64,000 bases of DNA from Vibrio quintilis (GCF_024529975.1 NZ_AP024897.1:2790001-2854000); one strand, 5' to 3'. Numbered from the stretch's first letter, positions 47,276 through 56,465 are shown. Notes: generated by a model from the sequence alone, not told the origin. A program made the numbers and translations.

Positions 47276-49282
47276 GTGGGATTTCAGAAAGCGCAGTTTG
47301 AATTACTGGCTCCGGGCGGCGATTTAGAATCAATTAAAGCCGCCATTGCCGCAGGTGCCGATGCCGTTTATTGCGGGCTGGATCGGTTTAATGCCCGTAA
47401 CCGGGCCGCCAATATCACCATCGATGTGCTGGATGGTGTGTTAAAACTGGCTCATCAGCATCAGTGTAAAATCTTTCTGACCCTCAATATCGTGGTGCTG
47501 GAAAATGAAATCCCGGCGATTATCCGGCTGCTGAAACAGCTGGCAGAAACCAGTATTGATGGCGTCATTGTGCAGGATCTGGGGCTGGCTTATCTGCTCA
47601 AACGACATTTCCCGCACCTTGATGTGCATGCTTCGACGCAAATGAATACCCATAATGAAGGGCAAATCCGCCTGCTCGGCAGGCTCGGGGCGGGCCGGGT
47701 GAATCTGTCACGGGAGCTGAATCTGAATGAAATCACTCATCTGGCACAGTATGGCCGTCAGCACAATGTCCTGACGGAAGTGTTTGTCCACGGCTCTTAC
47801 TGTATCGGGTTCTCGGGGGTATGTTATTTCAGCTCGGTGCGCAATGGTGCCTCCGGTAACCGCGGGCGTTGCAGCCAGCCGTGCCGCGATCAGTATCAAA
47901 CCACCGCAGCCGGGAAAAACTTTCCGCTGAATCTGAAAGACAACTCGGCTTACTCGGATATGGAAGCACTGGCAAACGCCGGTGTCTATTCCCTGAAGGT
48001 GGAAGGACGGATTAAAAAAGCCCATTACGTGTATACCGTGGTAGATAACTGGCGCAAACAGATCGACCATTTCTGTGACACCGGCAGCATGCTCAGCGAT
48101 ATGAGCGAACTGTATTCGGTGTTCAACCGTGATTTTTCCAATGGCTATCTGCAAGGCGATATTCACCGCAATATGTATATCGATAACCCGCGTAACCACG
48201 CTGCGACTCATTTCACTGAGGTGTATCAGTGCAAGACTCAGGAAGAAACCCGGCAGGTGAAACAATCCCTTTATGATCAGACCACCCGTATCATGGATCA
48301 GGTCGCACACATCACGCAGACGATGCCGGTTGAAATCAACACCAGCCGGAGTCTGAAAGGTAACGGCAGAGCGATTGATATTCCATTGCCAAAGCCTGCA
48401 CCGACAGTGGATCCTGACACTTCTGATTTGTCTCCGGCATTATCAGTACTGCTGTCAGATCCGGCGGATTTGCCTCTGCTGGCGGCGCATCCTGAAGTCC
48501 GGTTTTTCTATCAGCTGCCGGATGCGATAAACCACCAGCTGGATGAACTCACCGCCCTGTTTCAGGCACATCCCGGACTGGTGCCATTCTTTCCCGCGAT
48601 TATCATTGGTGAACACTATCAGGCGGCACAGACACTGCTGGCACACATCAAACCAGCGATGCTGGTCACCAATAATCTGGGGATTGCTGAGCTGGCCCAA
48701 ACGCTGGAAATTCCGTGGGTCGCCGGGCCACAACTGAATATCACCAATTCTCTGGCACTCAAATGTATCGCAGATGAACTGCACGGCGCGGGCGCATTTA
48801 TCTCCAACGAATTAAACGCGCTGCAAATGCGGCGTTTAGTCCGGCCGCAAGGGTTCCGGCTGTTTTACAGCCTGTATCATCCGGTTCACCTGCTGACCAG
48901 TCGTCAGTGTCTGTTTATCCAGACGACCGGTTGCCGGAAACAACGCATGAACGCCGGCTGTATGAAACGCTGTGAGAAAACCGCTTCCATCATCAACCTG
49001 AAAGACACGCCTTTTGTGATCAATAAACAAAAAGGCAGTCATAACCGTTTATACAGCGAAAAGAATTTCTTTAATCCGGACCTGCTCAGCGATCTGCCCA
49101 CTCTGTATACCGATATCATGGTTGACCTGCGTTCTGTCCCGACTCAGACTCAGGTTAAAGCAGATAAATCATCCCTGATTCACTTATTTGAGCAGATGAT
49201 TCACGGCGATGATACGGCAAAAACACAGTTACTCGCCTCCGTGACAGAGACAACGGACAGGCAGTACCGGAAAGGGTTATAG
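47276..49282 (+). CDS. U32 peptidase-family protein
   Basis: 668 aa, GTG start. The U32 domain at the N terminus reads FELLAPGGDLESIKAAIAAG and has GADAVYCGLDRFNARN; the Cys-rich iron-sulfur region is at SGVCYFSS, RCSQPCRDQY. The full-length architecture resembles E. coli RlhA (YdcP), the 23S rRNA C2501 hydroxylase, and the related tRNA hydroxylase group; most U32 proteins are RNA-hydroxylation factors rather than proteases. I cannot assign the exact target, so no gene symbol is given. Confidence 0.85.
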   Translation: MGFQKAQFELLAPGGDLESIKAAIAAGADAVYCGLDRFNARNRAANITIDVLDGVLKLAHQHQCKIFLTLNIVVLENEIPAIIRLLKQLAETSIDGVIVQDLGLAYLLKRHFPHLDVHASTQMNTHNEGQIRLLGRLGAGRVNLSRELNLNEITHLAQYGRQHNVLTEVFVHGSYCIGFSGVCYFSSVRNGASGNRGRCSQPCRDQYQTTAAGKNFPLNLKDNSAYSDMEALANAGVYSLKVEGRIKKAHYVYTVVDNWRKQIDHFCDTGSMLSDMSELYSVFNRDFSNGYLQGDIHRNMYIDNPRNHAATHFTEVYQCKTQEETRQVKQSLYDQTTRIMDQVAHITQTMPVEINTSRSLKGNGRAIDIPLPKPAPTVDPDTSDLSPALSVLLSDPADLPLLAAHPEVRFFYQLPDAINHQLDELTALFQAHPGLVPFFPAIIIGEHYQAAQTLLAHIKPAMLVTNNLGIAELAQTLEIPWVAGPQLNITNSLALKCIADELHGAGAFISNELNALQMRRLVRPQGFRLFYSLYHPVHLLTSRQCLFIQTTGCRKQRMNAGCMKRCEKTASIINLKDTPFVINKQKGSHNRLYSEKNFFNPDLLSDLPTLYTDIMVDLRSVPTQTQVKADKSSLIHLFEQMIHGDDTAKTQLLASVTETTDRQYRKGL

Positions 49283-49310
49283 CGCTGAGGGTAAACCGTC
49301 ACATACAGTT

Positions 49311-49350
49311 TATACCCAAGCAACCTGAAGATGCGGGTTGCTTGGGTATA
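49311..49350. repeat. 40-bp palindromic repeat next to the prophage
   Basis: TATACCCAAGCAACC and GGTTGCTTGGGTATA form a near-perfect hairpin around TGAAGATGCG. Same element as at 30559-30598. It lies between the U32 gene and the prophage. Confidence 0.8.
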
Positions 49351-49438
49351 ACCAAACCAGCAATTAAGCTTTGTCTGCCAGAAATTTCCGTATACTCCTG
49401 TATACAATCAGCGCTTCAAAACCTGTGTATAGAGACAC

Positions 49439-49491
49439 ATTAAATGAGAAATTAGGGATTAAATGGGAAATCTTGGGATTAAATGGGATTG
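49439..49491. repeat. Three ATTAAATGRGA repeats at the prophage left end
   Basis: ATTAAATGAGAAAT (49439), ATTAAATGGGAAAT (49458) and ATTAAATGGGATTG (49478), spaced 19-20 bp. Probably the end-binding sites of the MuA-like transposase. Confidence 0.6.
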
Positions 49492-49510
49492 AAGTTGGTT
49501 AAGCCTATGT

Positions 49511-49560
49511 ATGGCGCGGTATCTGAGACAATTTTGATTCTTTCAGGCGCGCCATTTTTT
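49511..49560 (+). terminator. Terminator-like inverted repeat inside the left end
   Basis: ATGGCGCG and CGCGCCAT with a 29-nt loop, followed by TTTTTT. Rightward polarity suggests it shields the prophage from host read-through. Confidence 0.45.
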
Positions 49561-49664
49561 ATAAAGCCGATATTTTTAATTTTGAGAAATTCATATAAAA
49601 CAATCTTTGCACGTCTATTAAAATGAATAATTGAGTGGTGCTTTATAGATAGTTTAAACGTTCT

Positions 49665-49829
49665 TTAATTATTGACTGGAACAGATATGCTAACCGTGAT
49701 TTGGTCAACTTTAATCTCGATGTTATGAGTGTCATCACTTTTTCTGTGTTCAATCTGCCTGATGATCTCATCAGCGACTGTTGTCGTTTGGTCTAGCTTA
49801 ATTATTTTTGTCTTATCTTGGTCTTTCAT
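49665..49829 (-). CDS. Small phage protein, 54 aa
   Basis: Reads MKDQDKTKIIKLDQTTTVAD to the end SISVPVNN; AGGAAAG precedes the ATG. The product is charged, with a coiled helix and a beta hairpin likely. It lies downstream of the repressor gene on the same strand, where lysogeny-linked genes occur in Mu-like phages. Function unknown. Confidence 0.6.
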   Translation of the reverse strand: MKDQDKTKIIKLDQTTTVADEIIRQIEHRKSDDTHNIEIKVDQITVSISVPVNN

Positions 49830-49976
49830 AAATGCTTTCCTAACGTTGGTATGATATTTATGCCAAATGACAGGTTATATATTTATTTTGTTGTCATTAT
49901 GACCAATGATAGCGGTTCCAAAACCACTCAGTCAACACTGTGCAATTGAGTTTTATCAATATAAATGTTGTTGATT

Positions 49977-50513
49977 TTACGATGCTAGTTGTAACAGGTT
50001 GTAACACACTGAATCATCAACATCTTCTCCTCTTAATGACAAAACATAAACTAGCGCGATTATTTTTGCCTTCTTCTTGCTGCTGATCTTGAGTTTCTTG
50101 TAATTGCATAGTAAATCAATTGCTTCTATTGATTTTTCAAGAATTTCTTGATTCACAGCTCTCATTTCGTCATGTGTGACAGATCCTGAAATAACGCTGA
50201 ACGATTGTTCCTCATGGGTTGACTCTGATTGAGGTGTTCCATCAATAACCGGCCCTTTTCCTGTTAATAACCAAGCGGGGCTAACCCCTATAGCATCTCC
50301 TATTTGCATTATTTTTGATGCTGTTGGCTCTCCCCCGTTAAGGTAACGCTTTAATCCACTGACGCTCATCCCAGTTAATCTCGCGAACGCATTGGGATTT
50401 CCAGCTGATTCAACAAGAACTGACAACCTATCTTGGATTGTTTTGGCTCTTTCAAGTTTGTCCGATAAACCCGAAAGAGTTTTTAAAGTTTCGCTCTTTG
50501 ATTTCATAATCAT
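49977..50513 (-). CDS. Phage repressor, HTH protein
   Basis: 178 aa, transcribed leftward away from the lytic genes. A Cro/CI-type HTH (FARLTGMSVSGLKRYLNGGE) lies near residue 42, followed by AWLLTGKGP. The C-terminal half is helical, without the LexA-like peptidase motif. It should bind the operators in 50514-50690 and repress ner-A. The start could be the ATG at 50507. Confidence 0.85.
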   Translation of the reverse strand: MIMKSKSETLKTLSGLSDKLERAKTIQDRLSVLVESAGNPNAFARLTGMSVSGLKRYLNGGEPTASKIMQIGDAIGVSPAWLLTGKGPVIDGTPQSESTHEEQSFSVISGSVTHDEMRAVNQEILEKSIEAIDLLCNYKKLKISSKKKAKIIALVYVLSLRGEDVDDSVCYNLLQLAS

Positions 50514-50615
50514 ATAACCAATTGATTAATATAGTAAAACTTCAGACACCAAATAAAACACACAAGAAATAAACTTAAAAGGGTTGATTTAAGTCTCTTT
50601 AAGGTTTAATGTCTG

Positions 50616-50650
50616 CCCTATAGGGTTTATCGTAACTGTAATTTGTTACG
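50616..50650. promoter_or_regulatory. Early operator region
   Basis: Two palindromes, CCCTATAGGG (50616-50625) and CGTAAC-N8-GTTACG (50631-50650), lie between the divergent repressor and ner genes. These are the best candidates for repressor and Ner binding sites. Confidence 0.55.
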
Positions 50651-50690
50651 GTGTTAGTTTACAAAATTTATTAATTATAGGGGTGGAATC

Positions 50691-50912
50691 ATGTCACGGC
50701 AAACAAATGATTGGCATAAGGCAGATATTGGGGCCGCGCTTAAGAAGAAGGGGCTCTCTTTTTCGGCTCTATCGCGTCAGCATGGCCTTGCATCCAGCAC
50801 TCTCCATAACGCTCTTGTTCGACGGTGGCCGAAGGGTGAAAAAATCATTGCAGATGCAATTGGGTTATCACCACAAGATATTTGGCCTAGTCGTTATCCA
50901 ACGTCAAATTAA
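50691..50912 (+). CDS. ner: Ner-like DNA-binding protein
   Basis: 73 aa, matching Mu Ner/SfsB (Nlp): DWHKADIGAALKKKGLSFSA then LSRQHGLASSTLHNALVRRWPKGEKIIADAIG. Ner turns down early and repressor transcription after induction. The start has GGGGTGGA upstream; gene A starts 16 nt after the stop. Confidence 0.93.
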   Translation: MSRQTNDWHKADIGAALKKKGLSFSALSRQHGLASSTLHNALVRRWPKGEKIIADAIGLSPQDIWPSRYPTSN

Positions 50913-50928
50913 GCTTGGAGAACAATCG

Positions 50929-52926
50929 ATGAAAGAATGGTTTTCTGCTAAAGAGTTATGTTCCATAGGTGGTTTACCGGACAGTGTCCAAGGAATTCAC
51001 TACAAAGCTAAAACTGATTGTTGGCAATATCGGCCAAAGGCTGGAAAGGGAGGTGGTAAAGAATACCACATCAGCATTCTTCCCTCAGAAGTTCAGGCCG
51101 CGCTATACAAGCGCGCCGGAAAGATTCAGGTCGGTGATAAAACCTTTGCTATCCCTAAAAAATCCAATACGTCTTCATACTGTGCTGATGCACTCTGGCA
51201 GTGCTGGAATAATGCAAATGACAAATCAAAAGAGAAGGCCAAAAACGCATTGGTCGCCGTTCAGTCAGCACATGAGCTGATTAATAACGGCATCCCTAAA
51301 ATGGATGCGTATGATTCTGTTTGTACTGAATGTTGTGTGACCCGTTCTTCTCTATATCGTCATATGGCGCGGGTTAAGGGCATCGAACCCTGTGACTGGC
51401 TGGCTGCTCTACTGCCAGGCCATATGGATGGTGCAAAAAAACGCCGTAGCGGCCAGTTTGCTGAACTCACCCCTGATGCATGGGCATTATTTAAAGCGGA
51501 TTATCTTCGGCCTGAAAAACCCAGCATAGCAAAATGCTATGAGCGCTTACTCAGAATAGCCCCGGAAAATGGGTGGACGATACCCAGCATTAAAAGCATT
51601 GAGAGACGAATCCAAAATATCCCAATTCAACAACGAATCTTATTACGTGAAGGCGAACACGCGCTGATGCAGATGTTCCCGTCACAGGAACGCAGTGTTG
51701 CAGAGCTGCACGCACTGGAATGGATTAACGGCGACGGCTATCAGCACAATGTGTTTGTCAAATGGTTTAACGGCGAGATTCTCCGTCCGAAAACGTGGTT
51801 CTGGCAGGATGTTTATAGCCGCAGAATTATCGGTTGGCGGTGTGACGTCAGTGAAAATACGGACTCAATACGCTTGTCACTCATGGATGTGTGTCAGCGT
51901 TACGGCATACCTAAAGATGTCACCATTGATAACACCCGTGCTGCTGCAAACAAGTGGCTGACTGGCGGTGTGCCGAATCGTTACCGGTTCAAAGTGAAAC
52001 CAGATGATCCATTAGGTCTGATCACAATGCTGGTCGGCCCTGCTCATATGCACTGGACCAGTGTGAATTTCGGCAAAGGACACGGCCAGGCTAAACCTGT
52101 AGAGAGAGCCTTCGGAGTTGGTGGTCTGGACGAGTATATCGATAAACATCCGGCACTGGCTGGCGCTTATACCGGTCCGAACCCGATGAATAAACCAGAC
52201 AACTACGGCTCTGCTGCTGTTGATGCTGACATTTTTCTTCAGGCGATTGCTGAGGGGGTCGAGATGTACAACTCTCGTCCTAATCGCCAGACAGAAATAT
52301 GCAGGGGATTTATGTCATTTGAAGAGGCATTCAATGCCAGTTATCAGAATGCTCCTGTCCGCAAAGCGACACCGGCACAACTTCAGATGTTTATGCTGCA
52401 AGCCGAAGCGGTGCGCGTCTCACGGCATGGCACGGTTTCACTGGATGCAGGTGGTTCTTTACATGGTCGTAAGAACCGTTATTTCAATGAAATCATGATG
52501 GACTATATAGGTAAAAAACTAATTGTCCGCTTTGACCCGCAGGCGCTTCATCAATCTGTTGAAGTATACACGCTCAACGGCGTTCATCTCTGTACTGCTG
52601 AATGTACTGAAAAAGTCGCATTCGGCGATACGCAAGCGGCACGCGAGCACAAACGGGCACGCACTCAGTTTGTGAAACACCATAAAGCCGCGGCCAAAGC
52701 ACAAAAAACTCAGACAGCTATCGAAGTTGCAGCAGCAATGCCTGGTTCGTCAGAGGCGGTTATCCCCGAAACAAAAATCGTTGAGCCATTTCGCCCTGTG
52801 ACTATCGGTAATACGGCTGCTGTCGCGCATGAGCAGACGGAACAAGGGCCGGAAGAAGATTATGAAGCCAATTACCAGGCAAATCTGGCAAGTATCGTCG
52901 CACAGCGCAAACGTAACAGACTATAA
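50929..52926 (+). CDS. Mu-like transposase A
   Basis: 665 aa, close to MuA in length. DDE catalytic residues Asp269 (INGDGYQ), Asp334 (TIDNTRAAANKW) and Glu392 (KPVERAFG) are aligned with MuA Asp269/336/Glu392. N-terminal end-binding winged helix domains precede them. I chose the ATG at 50929; the frame is open upstream over ner but without a better start. Catalyses replicative transposition with the B ATPase encoded next. Confidence 0.95.
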   Translation: MKEWFSAKELCSIGGLPDSVQGIHYKAKTDCWQYRPKAGKGGGKEYHISILPSEVQAALYKRAGKIQVGDKTFAIPKKSNTSSYCADALWQCWNNANDKSKEKAKNALVAVQSAHELINNGIPKMDAYDSVCTECCVTRSSLYRHMARVKGIEPCDWLAALLPGHMDGAKKRRSGQFAELTPDAWALFKADYLRPEKPSIAKCYERLLRIAPENGWTIPSIKSIERRIQNIPIQQRILLREGEHALMQMFPSQERSVAELHALEWINGDGYQHNVFVKWFNGEILRPKTWFWQDVYSRRIIGWRCDVSENTDSIRLSLMDVCQRYGIPKDVTIDNTRAAANKWLTGGVPNRYRFKVKPDDPLGLITMLVGPAHMHWTSVNFGKGHGQAKPVERAFGVGGLDEYIDKHPALAGAYTGPNPMNKPDNYGSAAVDADIFLQAIAEGVEMYNSRPNRQTEICRGFMSFEEAFNASYQNAPVRKATPAQLQMFMLQAEAVRVSRHGTVSLDAGGSLHGRKNRYFNEIMMDYIGKKLIVRFDPQALHQSVEVYTLNGVHLCTAECTEKVAFGDTQAAREHKRARTQFVKHHKAAAKAQKTQTAIEVAAAMPGSSEAVIPETKIVEPFRPVTIGNTAAVAHEQTEQGPEEDYEANYQANLASIVAQRKRNRL

Positions 52927-52938
52927 GAGGATTAATTC

Positions 52939-53886
52939 ATGAATGATAACGTCATTGCATTGCAGAAGGCAGAAGCACACCAGACCGAGATTCTGATGCA
53001 GGTTGCATCAATCATTGAATCTAAAACGGTGACCGCTGCAAAAATAGCAAAGGAAGTGGATGTATCCCCTGCTGCGTTGAGTCAGGTTCTGAAGGGGAAG
53101 TACGCCGCAGACCCGGCAACAATCATTAAAAAGCTGGAGCGCTGGCTGAGTTTACGCAATGAACGTCAGGCTAAACAGTTCCTGAATCCGGGGTTTGTTA
53201 TGACGCAAACCGCAAAACAGATTATTTCCGATTTAACCTATGCTCAGGTCACTGAATCCATTGCTGTTATTTTTGGTGCATCAGGGGTAGGTAAATCTGA
53301 AACCCTGCGTGAATACCAGCAGCAGAACAATAATGTCTGGATAGTTACCGCCAGCCCGTCCCGTGCCAGCTTAACAGAAGCTTTGTACGAACTGGCAATG
53401 GAACTGGGACTTGATCAGGCTCCCCGACGCAAAGGCCCGCTTGCCCGTGTGATTCGTCAGCGACTACGTGGCAGTGAGGGACTGGTGATTATTGACGAAG
53501 CCGATCATCTTGATTATCCAACTCTGGAGGAGCTGAGAATCCTTCAGGAGGAAACCGGAACCGGTATGGTGTTGGTCGGTAATAACAAAGTTTATACCCA
53601 GCTTACCGGCGGACGCAGAAATGAAGATTTCGCCCGGCTCTTCTCCCGTATTGCCAAAAAACGGGGCATTCACAAAACCAAACAGGCAGATGTCCGTGAA
53701 ATTGCCAGTGCGTGGCATATCGACGGGAATACGGAGATTCAGCTGATGATACAAATCAGTGAGCGCCCCGGAGGCCTGCGGTTACTGACAAAAACACTCA
53801 AATTGTCAGCTATGTATGCCAAAGGTGGGCAAATCAGCGAGCGGGTATTACGGACCGCATTCAATGAATTAGATGCGAATGAATAG
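52939..53886 (+). CDS. Mu-like target-selection ATPase B
   Basis: 315 aa AAA ATPase. N-terminal HTH (residues 30-60), Walker A GASGVGKS (113-120), Walker B LVIIDEADHLD near residue 183. It binds target DNA and activates transposase A. Starts 12 nt after gene A. Same length class as MuB (312 aa). Confidence 0.95.
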   Translation: MNDNVIALQKAEAHQTEILMQVASIIESKTVTAAKIAKEVDVSPAALSQVLKGKYAADPATIIKKLERWLSLRNERQAKQFLNPGFVMTQTAKQIISDLTYAQVTESIAVIFGASGVGKSETLREYQQQNNNVWIVTASPSRASLTEALYELAMELGLDQAPRRKGPLARVIRQRLRGSEGLVIIDEADHLDYPTLEELRILQEETGTGMVLVGNNKVYTQLTGGRRNEDFARLFSRIAKKRGIHKTKQADVREIASAWHIDGNTEIQLMIQISERPGGLRLLTKTLKLSAMYAKGGQISERVLRTAFNELDANE

Positions 53887-53897
53887 TGAGGTGTGCC

Positions 53898-54074
53898 ATG
53901 AGTTTTTCAGCAAAATTAATCTGTGATGAGACTGGATGTATAGAGACGCATTTGGGCAACGAGGATGCAGCCGAGGCTGGCTGGTTTATCGATCATGTCA
54001 GTGGTGCGCATTATTGCCCTATTCATGCCGCCGCGGCCCGCGCCGAATTGCAAAACGAACCGGAGGATGACTGA
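53898..54074 (+). CDS. Small cysteine-containing phage protein
   Basis: 58 aa from the ATG at 53898 (GAGGTG upstream). CDETGC and YCPIH suggest one zinc site. Overlaps the next gene by one base (TGATG). Function unknown. Confidence 0.65.
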   Translation: MSFSAKLICDETGCIETHLGNEDAAEAGWFIDHVSGAHYCPIHAAAARAELQNEPEDD

Positions 54075-54367
54075 TGTTTTCAGGCTTTTTCAGACCCGAT
54101 ACGAATGTGGCTCCGTGTGCCCGGATTTCAGATGCGCTGGCGTTTGTCATCCGCTCTCAGAAATCTGTTTCTGTTGATGCGGAATCGTGGGGCTACCTTC
54201 AGGAAAATGAATTCATTCTGGCCCAGATTGCGGACCAGTACGGGGAACCAACCGGATGTGAAATTACAGTTTTTGTGGAATCAGTGACCGACAGCTGGGC
54301 CAGTCTCAAATTTGTTCCGGGCGATGTTGATGAGTTCTGGCGAAAACAGCAATTAACGGAGATATGA
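54074..54367 (+). CDS. Hypothetical early phage protein, 97 aa
   Basis: 97-aa protein, no family I recognise; mixed alpha/beta with a charged C terminus. Start overlaps the preceding stop. Part of the early region after gene B, which in Mu contains non-essential genes. Confidence 0.65.
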   Translation: MFSGFFRPDTNVAPCARISDALAFVIRSQKSVSVDAESWGYLQENEFILAQIADQYGEPTGCEITVFVESVTDSWASLKFVPGDVDEFWRKQQLTEI

Positions 54368-54368
54368 A

Positions 54369-54614
54369 ATGACAACGGAAAGAGTTATGGCATTCAAAAA
54401 ACTCAGGCAGTACGGGTGCAGAATTATTTCAACGATGAATACCCCGTGCGGTGGAGTCATTCATATCGAAAAACCAACTGCTGAAATGCAGGTTCATGCA
54501 ACACGTATTCAACAGCAGTATCGGGGTGTTCATTCTGTGATTTACACCATCAGATTTGACAATTTTACCGTGAAGTGGAATGGAGGTGAATATGGAGGTG
54601 AATTATGCCGGTAA
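54369..54614 (+). CDS. Hypothetical phage protein, 81 aa
   Basis: 81 aa, begins MTTERVMAFKKLRQYGCRI. No motif recognised. Starts one base after the upstream gene and overlaps the next start by 10 nt. Confidence 0.6.
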   Translation: MTTERVMAFKKLRQYGCRIISTMNTPCGGVIHIEKPTAEMQVHATRIQQQYRGVHSVIYTIRFDNFTVKWNGGEYGGELCR

Positions 54615-54811
54615 CGGGTTCTGTCAGTGATACACAACAAAATGCTCAGGTGATTATCGATATTTCGCTAAACACAAAAGCAAGACAACCTATCGCCTAC
54701 ACAATCAGTGTTCAGGATGGTGATTCATGTGGCGTGAATCAACTGGCTGATGAATTAATGCAGACGATATTAGAACAGATATTAGAACAACTTCCGGAGG
54801 TTCAGCAATGA
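54605..54811 (+). CDS. Hypothetical phage protein, 68 aa
   Basis: 68 aa with a GGAGGTGA ribosome-binding site before the ATG. Beta-rich first half then an acidic helix (LADELMQTILEQILEQLPEV). Stop overlaps the next start by 4 nt. Unknown function. Confidence 0.65.
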   Translation: MPVTGSVSDTQQNAQVIIDISLNTKARQPIAYTISVQDGDSCGVNQLADELMQTILEQILEQLPEVQQ

Positions 54812-55425
54812 ACAATGAAACAAACATTCCTGATGGGTTCAGGTTAAAAGCAAACGGCACTTTAGTGCCGGAAAGCCAGGTTAAAGAAATTGACAAACTG
54901 CGTGATGAAGTCGTGTCTGATGTGGTTGATAAAGCCCGGTTGGCACAACAGGCGCTCGCTGAATTTAAAGTTGCAGCAATGAATCAGGTCACAGATTTTA
55001 TTGACCTGAGTGCTGAGCAATATGATGTCAAATATGGGGGAACAAAAGGTAACGTTTCACTGGTGTCTTTTGATGGTCAGTACAAGATTCAGCGGGCCGT
55101 TGGTGAGCACCGGGTCTTTGATGAGCGTATTCAGGCTGCAAAAGTGAAAATTGATGCGTGTATTCACCGCTGGTCTGAAGGTTCGAGTGACCATATCAAG
55201 GCTTTGGTTGAACACGCTTTCAGGGTTAACAAGCAAGGCCATATCGATATCAACCAGGTCTTGGGATTGCGCCAGTTAAATATTGACGATCCAGACTGGC
55301 TGGACGCAATGGATGCGATTGCTGATTCGGTGCAGATTACCGGCACCAGTTCATATCTGCGGATTTATGAACGTCAGGCTAACGGGCAGTACACGCAGAT
55401 TTCATTAGATATCGCCAAGCTGTAG
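54808..55425 (+). CDS. DUF3164 family phage protein
   Basis: 205 aa. The N-terminal MNNETNIPDGFRLKANGTLV and the central region (YDVKYGGTKGNVSLVSFDG) match the DUF3164 family, common in Mu-like phage early regions. The central helix may bind nucleic acid. Function unknown. Confidence 0.85.
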   Translation: MNNETNIPDGFRLKANGTLVPESQVKEIDKLRDEVVSDVVDKARLAQQALAEFKVAAMNQVTDFIDLSAEQYDVKYGGTKGNVSLVSFDGQYKIQRAVGEHRVFDERIQAAKVKIDACIHRWSEGSSDHIKALVEHAFRVNKQGHIDINQVLGLRQLNIDDPDWLDAMDAIADSVQITGTSSYLRIYERQANGQYTQISLDIAKL

Positions 55426-55456
55426 GTGTACTGATGAGCGAAATCACAAAAGAAAC

Positions 55457-55615
55457 ATGGGAAAAAATCGAGACCGAAATGACCCACAGCTGGCAAAACA
55501 GGTTTCAGAGTTGTTACTCAAAGAGCTGACAGGAAATGAATATAGCGGGCAAAAAACCAGAATTGCGTTAGCGAAACGCATTCTCAGGAAAGCAGAAAGA
55601 AAACTCAGCCAATAA
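55457..55615 (+). CDS. Small basic phage protein, possibly frameshifted
   Basis: 52 aa from ATG 55457 (MGKNRDRNDPQLAKQVSELL, then a basic helix). An overlapping frame starts at 55434 (MSEITKETWEKIETEM) with a better AGGTG ribosome-binding site and ends after 31 codons. The two join at a run of six A (55461-55466). Either the gene is slightly broken, or slippage joins the frames. Confidence 0.4.
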   Translation: MGKNRDRNDPQLAKQVSELLLKELTGNEYSGQKTRIALAKRILRKAERKLSQ

Positions 55616-55691
55616 GCGAAACAAACGGGTCTGCCCCGTTTGTCTGCCTGACGTGGTTGTCAGGTACTGATGAGCAGCCAGAGGATGTTTT

Positions 55692-55928
55692 ATGTTCGGA
55701 GAATATACGCCGTTAATGAAACCCGGTCTGTTGCAATCAAGATTGCGACGGGGCCGCGCCCGAATTGATCCTGAAATGGGACTGGAAAAATTCTGTCCGC
55801 ACTGTCAGGAGTTCTGGCCGCAGGACACGCTATTCTGGACCATTTCACGAAGCGAACCTGATGGCCTTCAGTGTTGGTGTCGTGCCTGTCAGCTTGAATA
55901 CAAAAACGCCCGCAGAAATGCCGCATAA
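55692..55928 (+). CDS. Zinc-ribbon-like phage protein, 78 aa
   Basis: 78 aa with two CxxC/CxC pairs (FCPHCQEF and CWCRAC), likely one zinc site. Function unknown. Precedes gemA by 9 nt. Confidence 0.7.
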   Translation: MFGEYTPLMKPGLLQSRLRRGRARIDPEMGLEKFCPHCQEFWPQDTLFWTISRSEPDGLQCWCRACQLEYKNARRNAA

Positions 55929-55937
55929 GGAGCCACT

Positions 55938-56465
55938 ATGTCAAAACTTCTGAAACTGGTTCAGATTGGTAAACGGCAACTGAACATGGATGATGATATA
56001 TACCGCAATATACTCGAAGAACTCACCGGCCAGCGCTCTGCCCGTGGTCTCTCAGACAAACAGTTAAATGCCGTTATCACCCGGTTTAAATCACTGGGTT
56101 TTCAGCCTAAAACCTCCCCCCAAAAAACATACCAGTCACGGGAAATCCAGAAAATCCGTGCTATCTGGATCACCATGTATCAACAGGGATTTATCAGGGA
56201 CAGACAGGACTCAGCGATTGATGCGTATGTGCGACGGATGACAACACAGCTCAACGGTATTGGTATTGCACGTTTGACATGGCTGAAGTCAACACAGGCC
56301 AGTGCAGTTCTGGATTCGCTGAAAGCATGGCATTTGCGGGAAATGACATCAGATATCTTGAAAAATGGCGGGCGTATTCCACGGAATTCAGCATGTACTG
56401 GTCCTGCGGGGTATGATAGATTAGCTGCATATTATGTAGAAAATTATCAGAGGAACGATAAATGA
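55938..56465 (+). CDS. gemA: GemA regulatory protein (Mu gp16-like)
   Basis: 175 aa, matching the GemA/DUF1018 family: LKLVQIGKRQLNMDDDIYRN then LTGQRSARGLSDKQLNAVI. In Mu, Gem modulates host gene expression and DNA supercoiling. Its stop overlaps the start of the lipoprotein gene by 4 nt. Confidence 0.9.
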   Translation: MSKLLKLVQIGKRQLNMDDDIYRNILEELTGQRSARGLSDKQLNAVITRFKSLGFQPKTSPQKTYQSREIQKIRAIWITMYQQGFIRDRQDSAIDAYVRRMTTQLNGIGIARLTWLKSTQASAVLDSLKAWHLREMTSDILKNGGRIPRNSACTGPAGYDRLAAYYVENYQRNDK

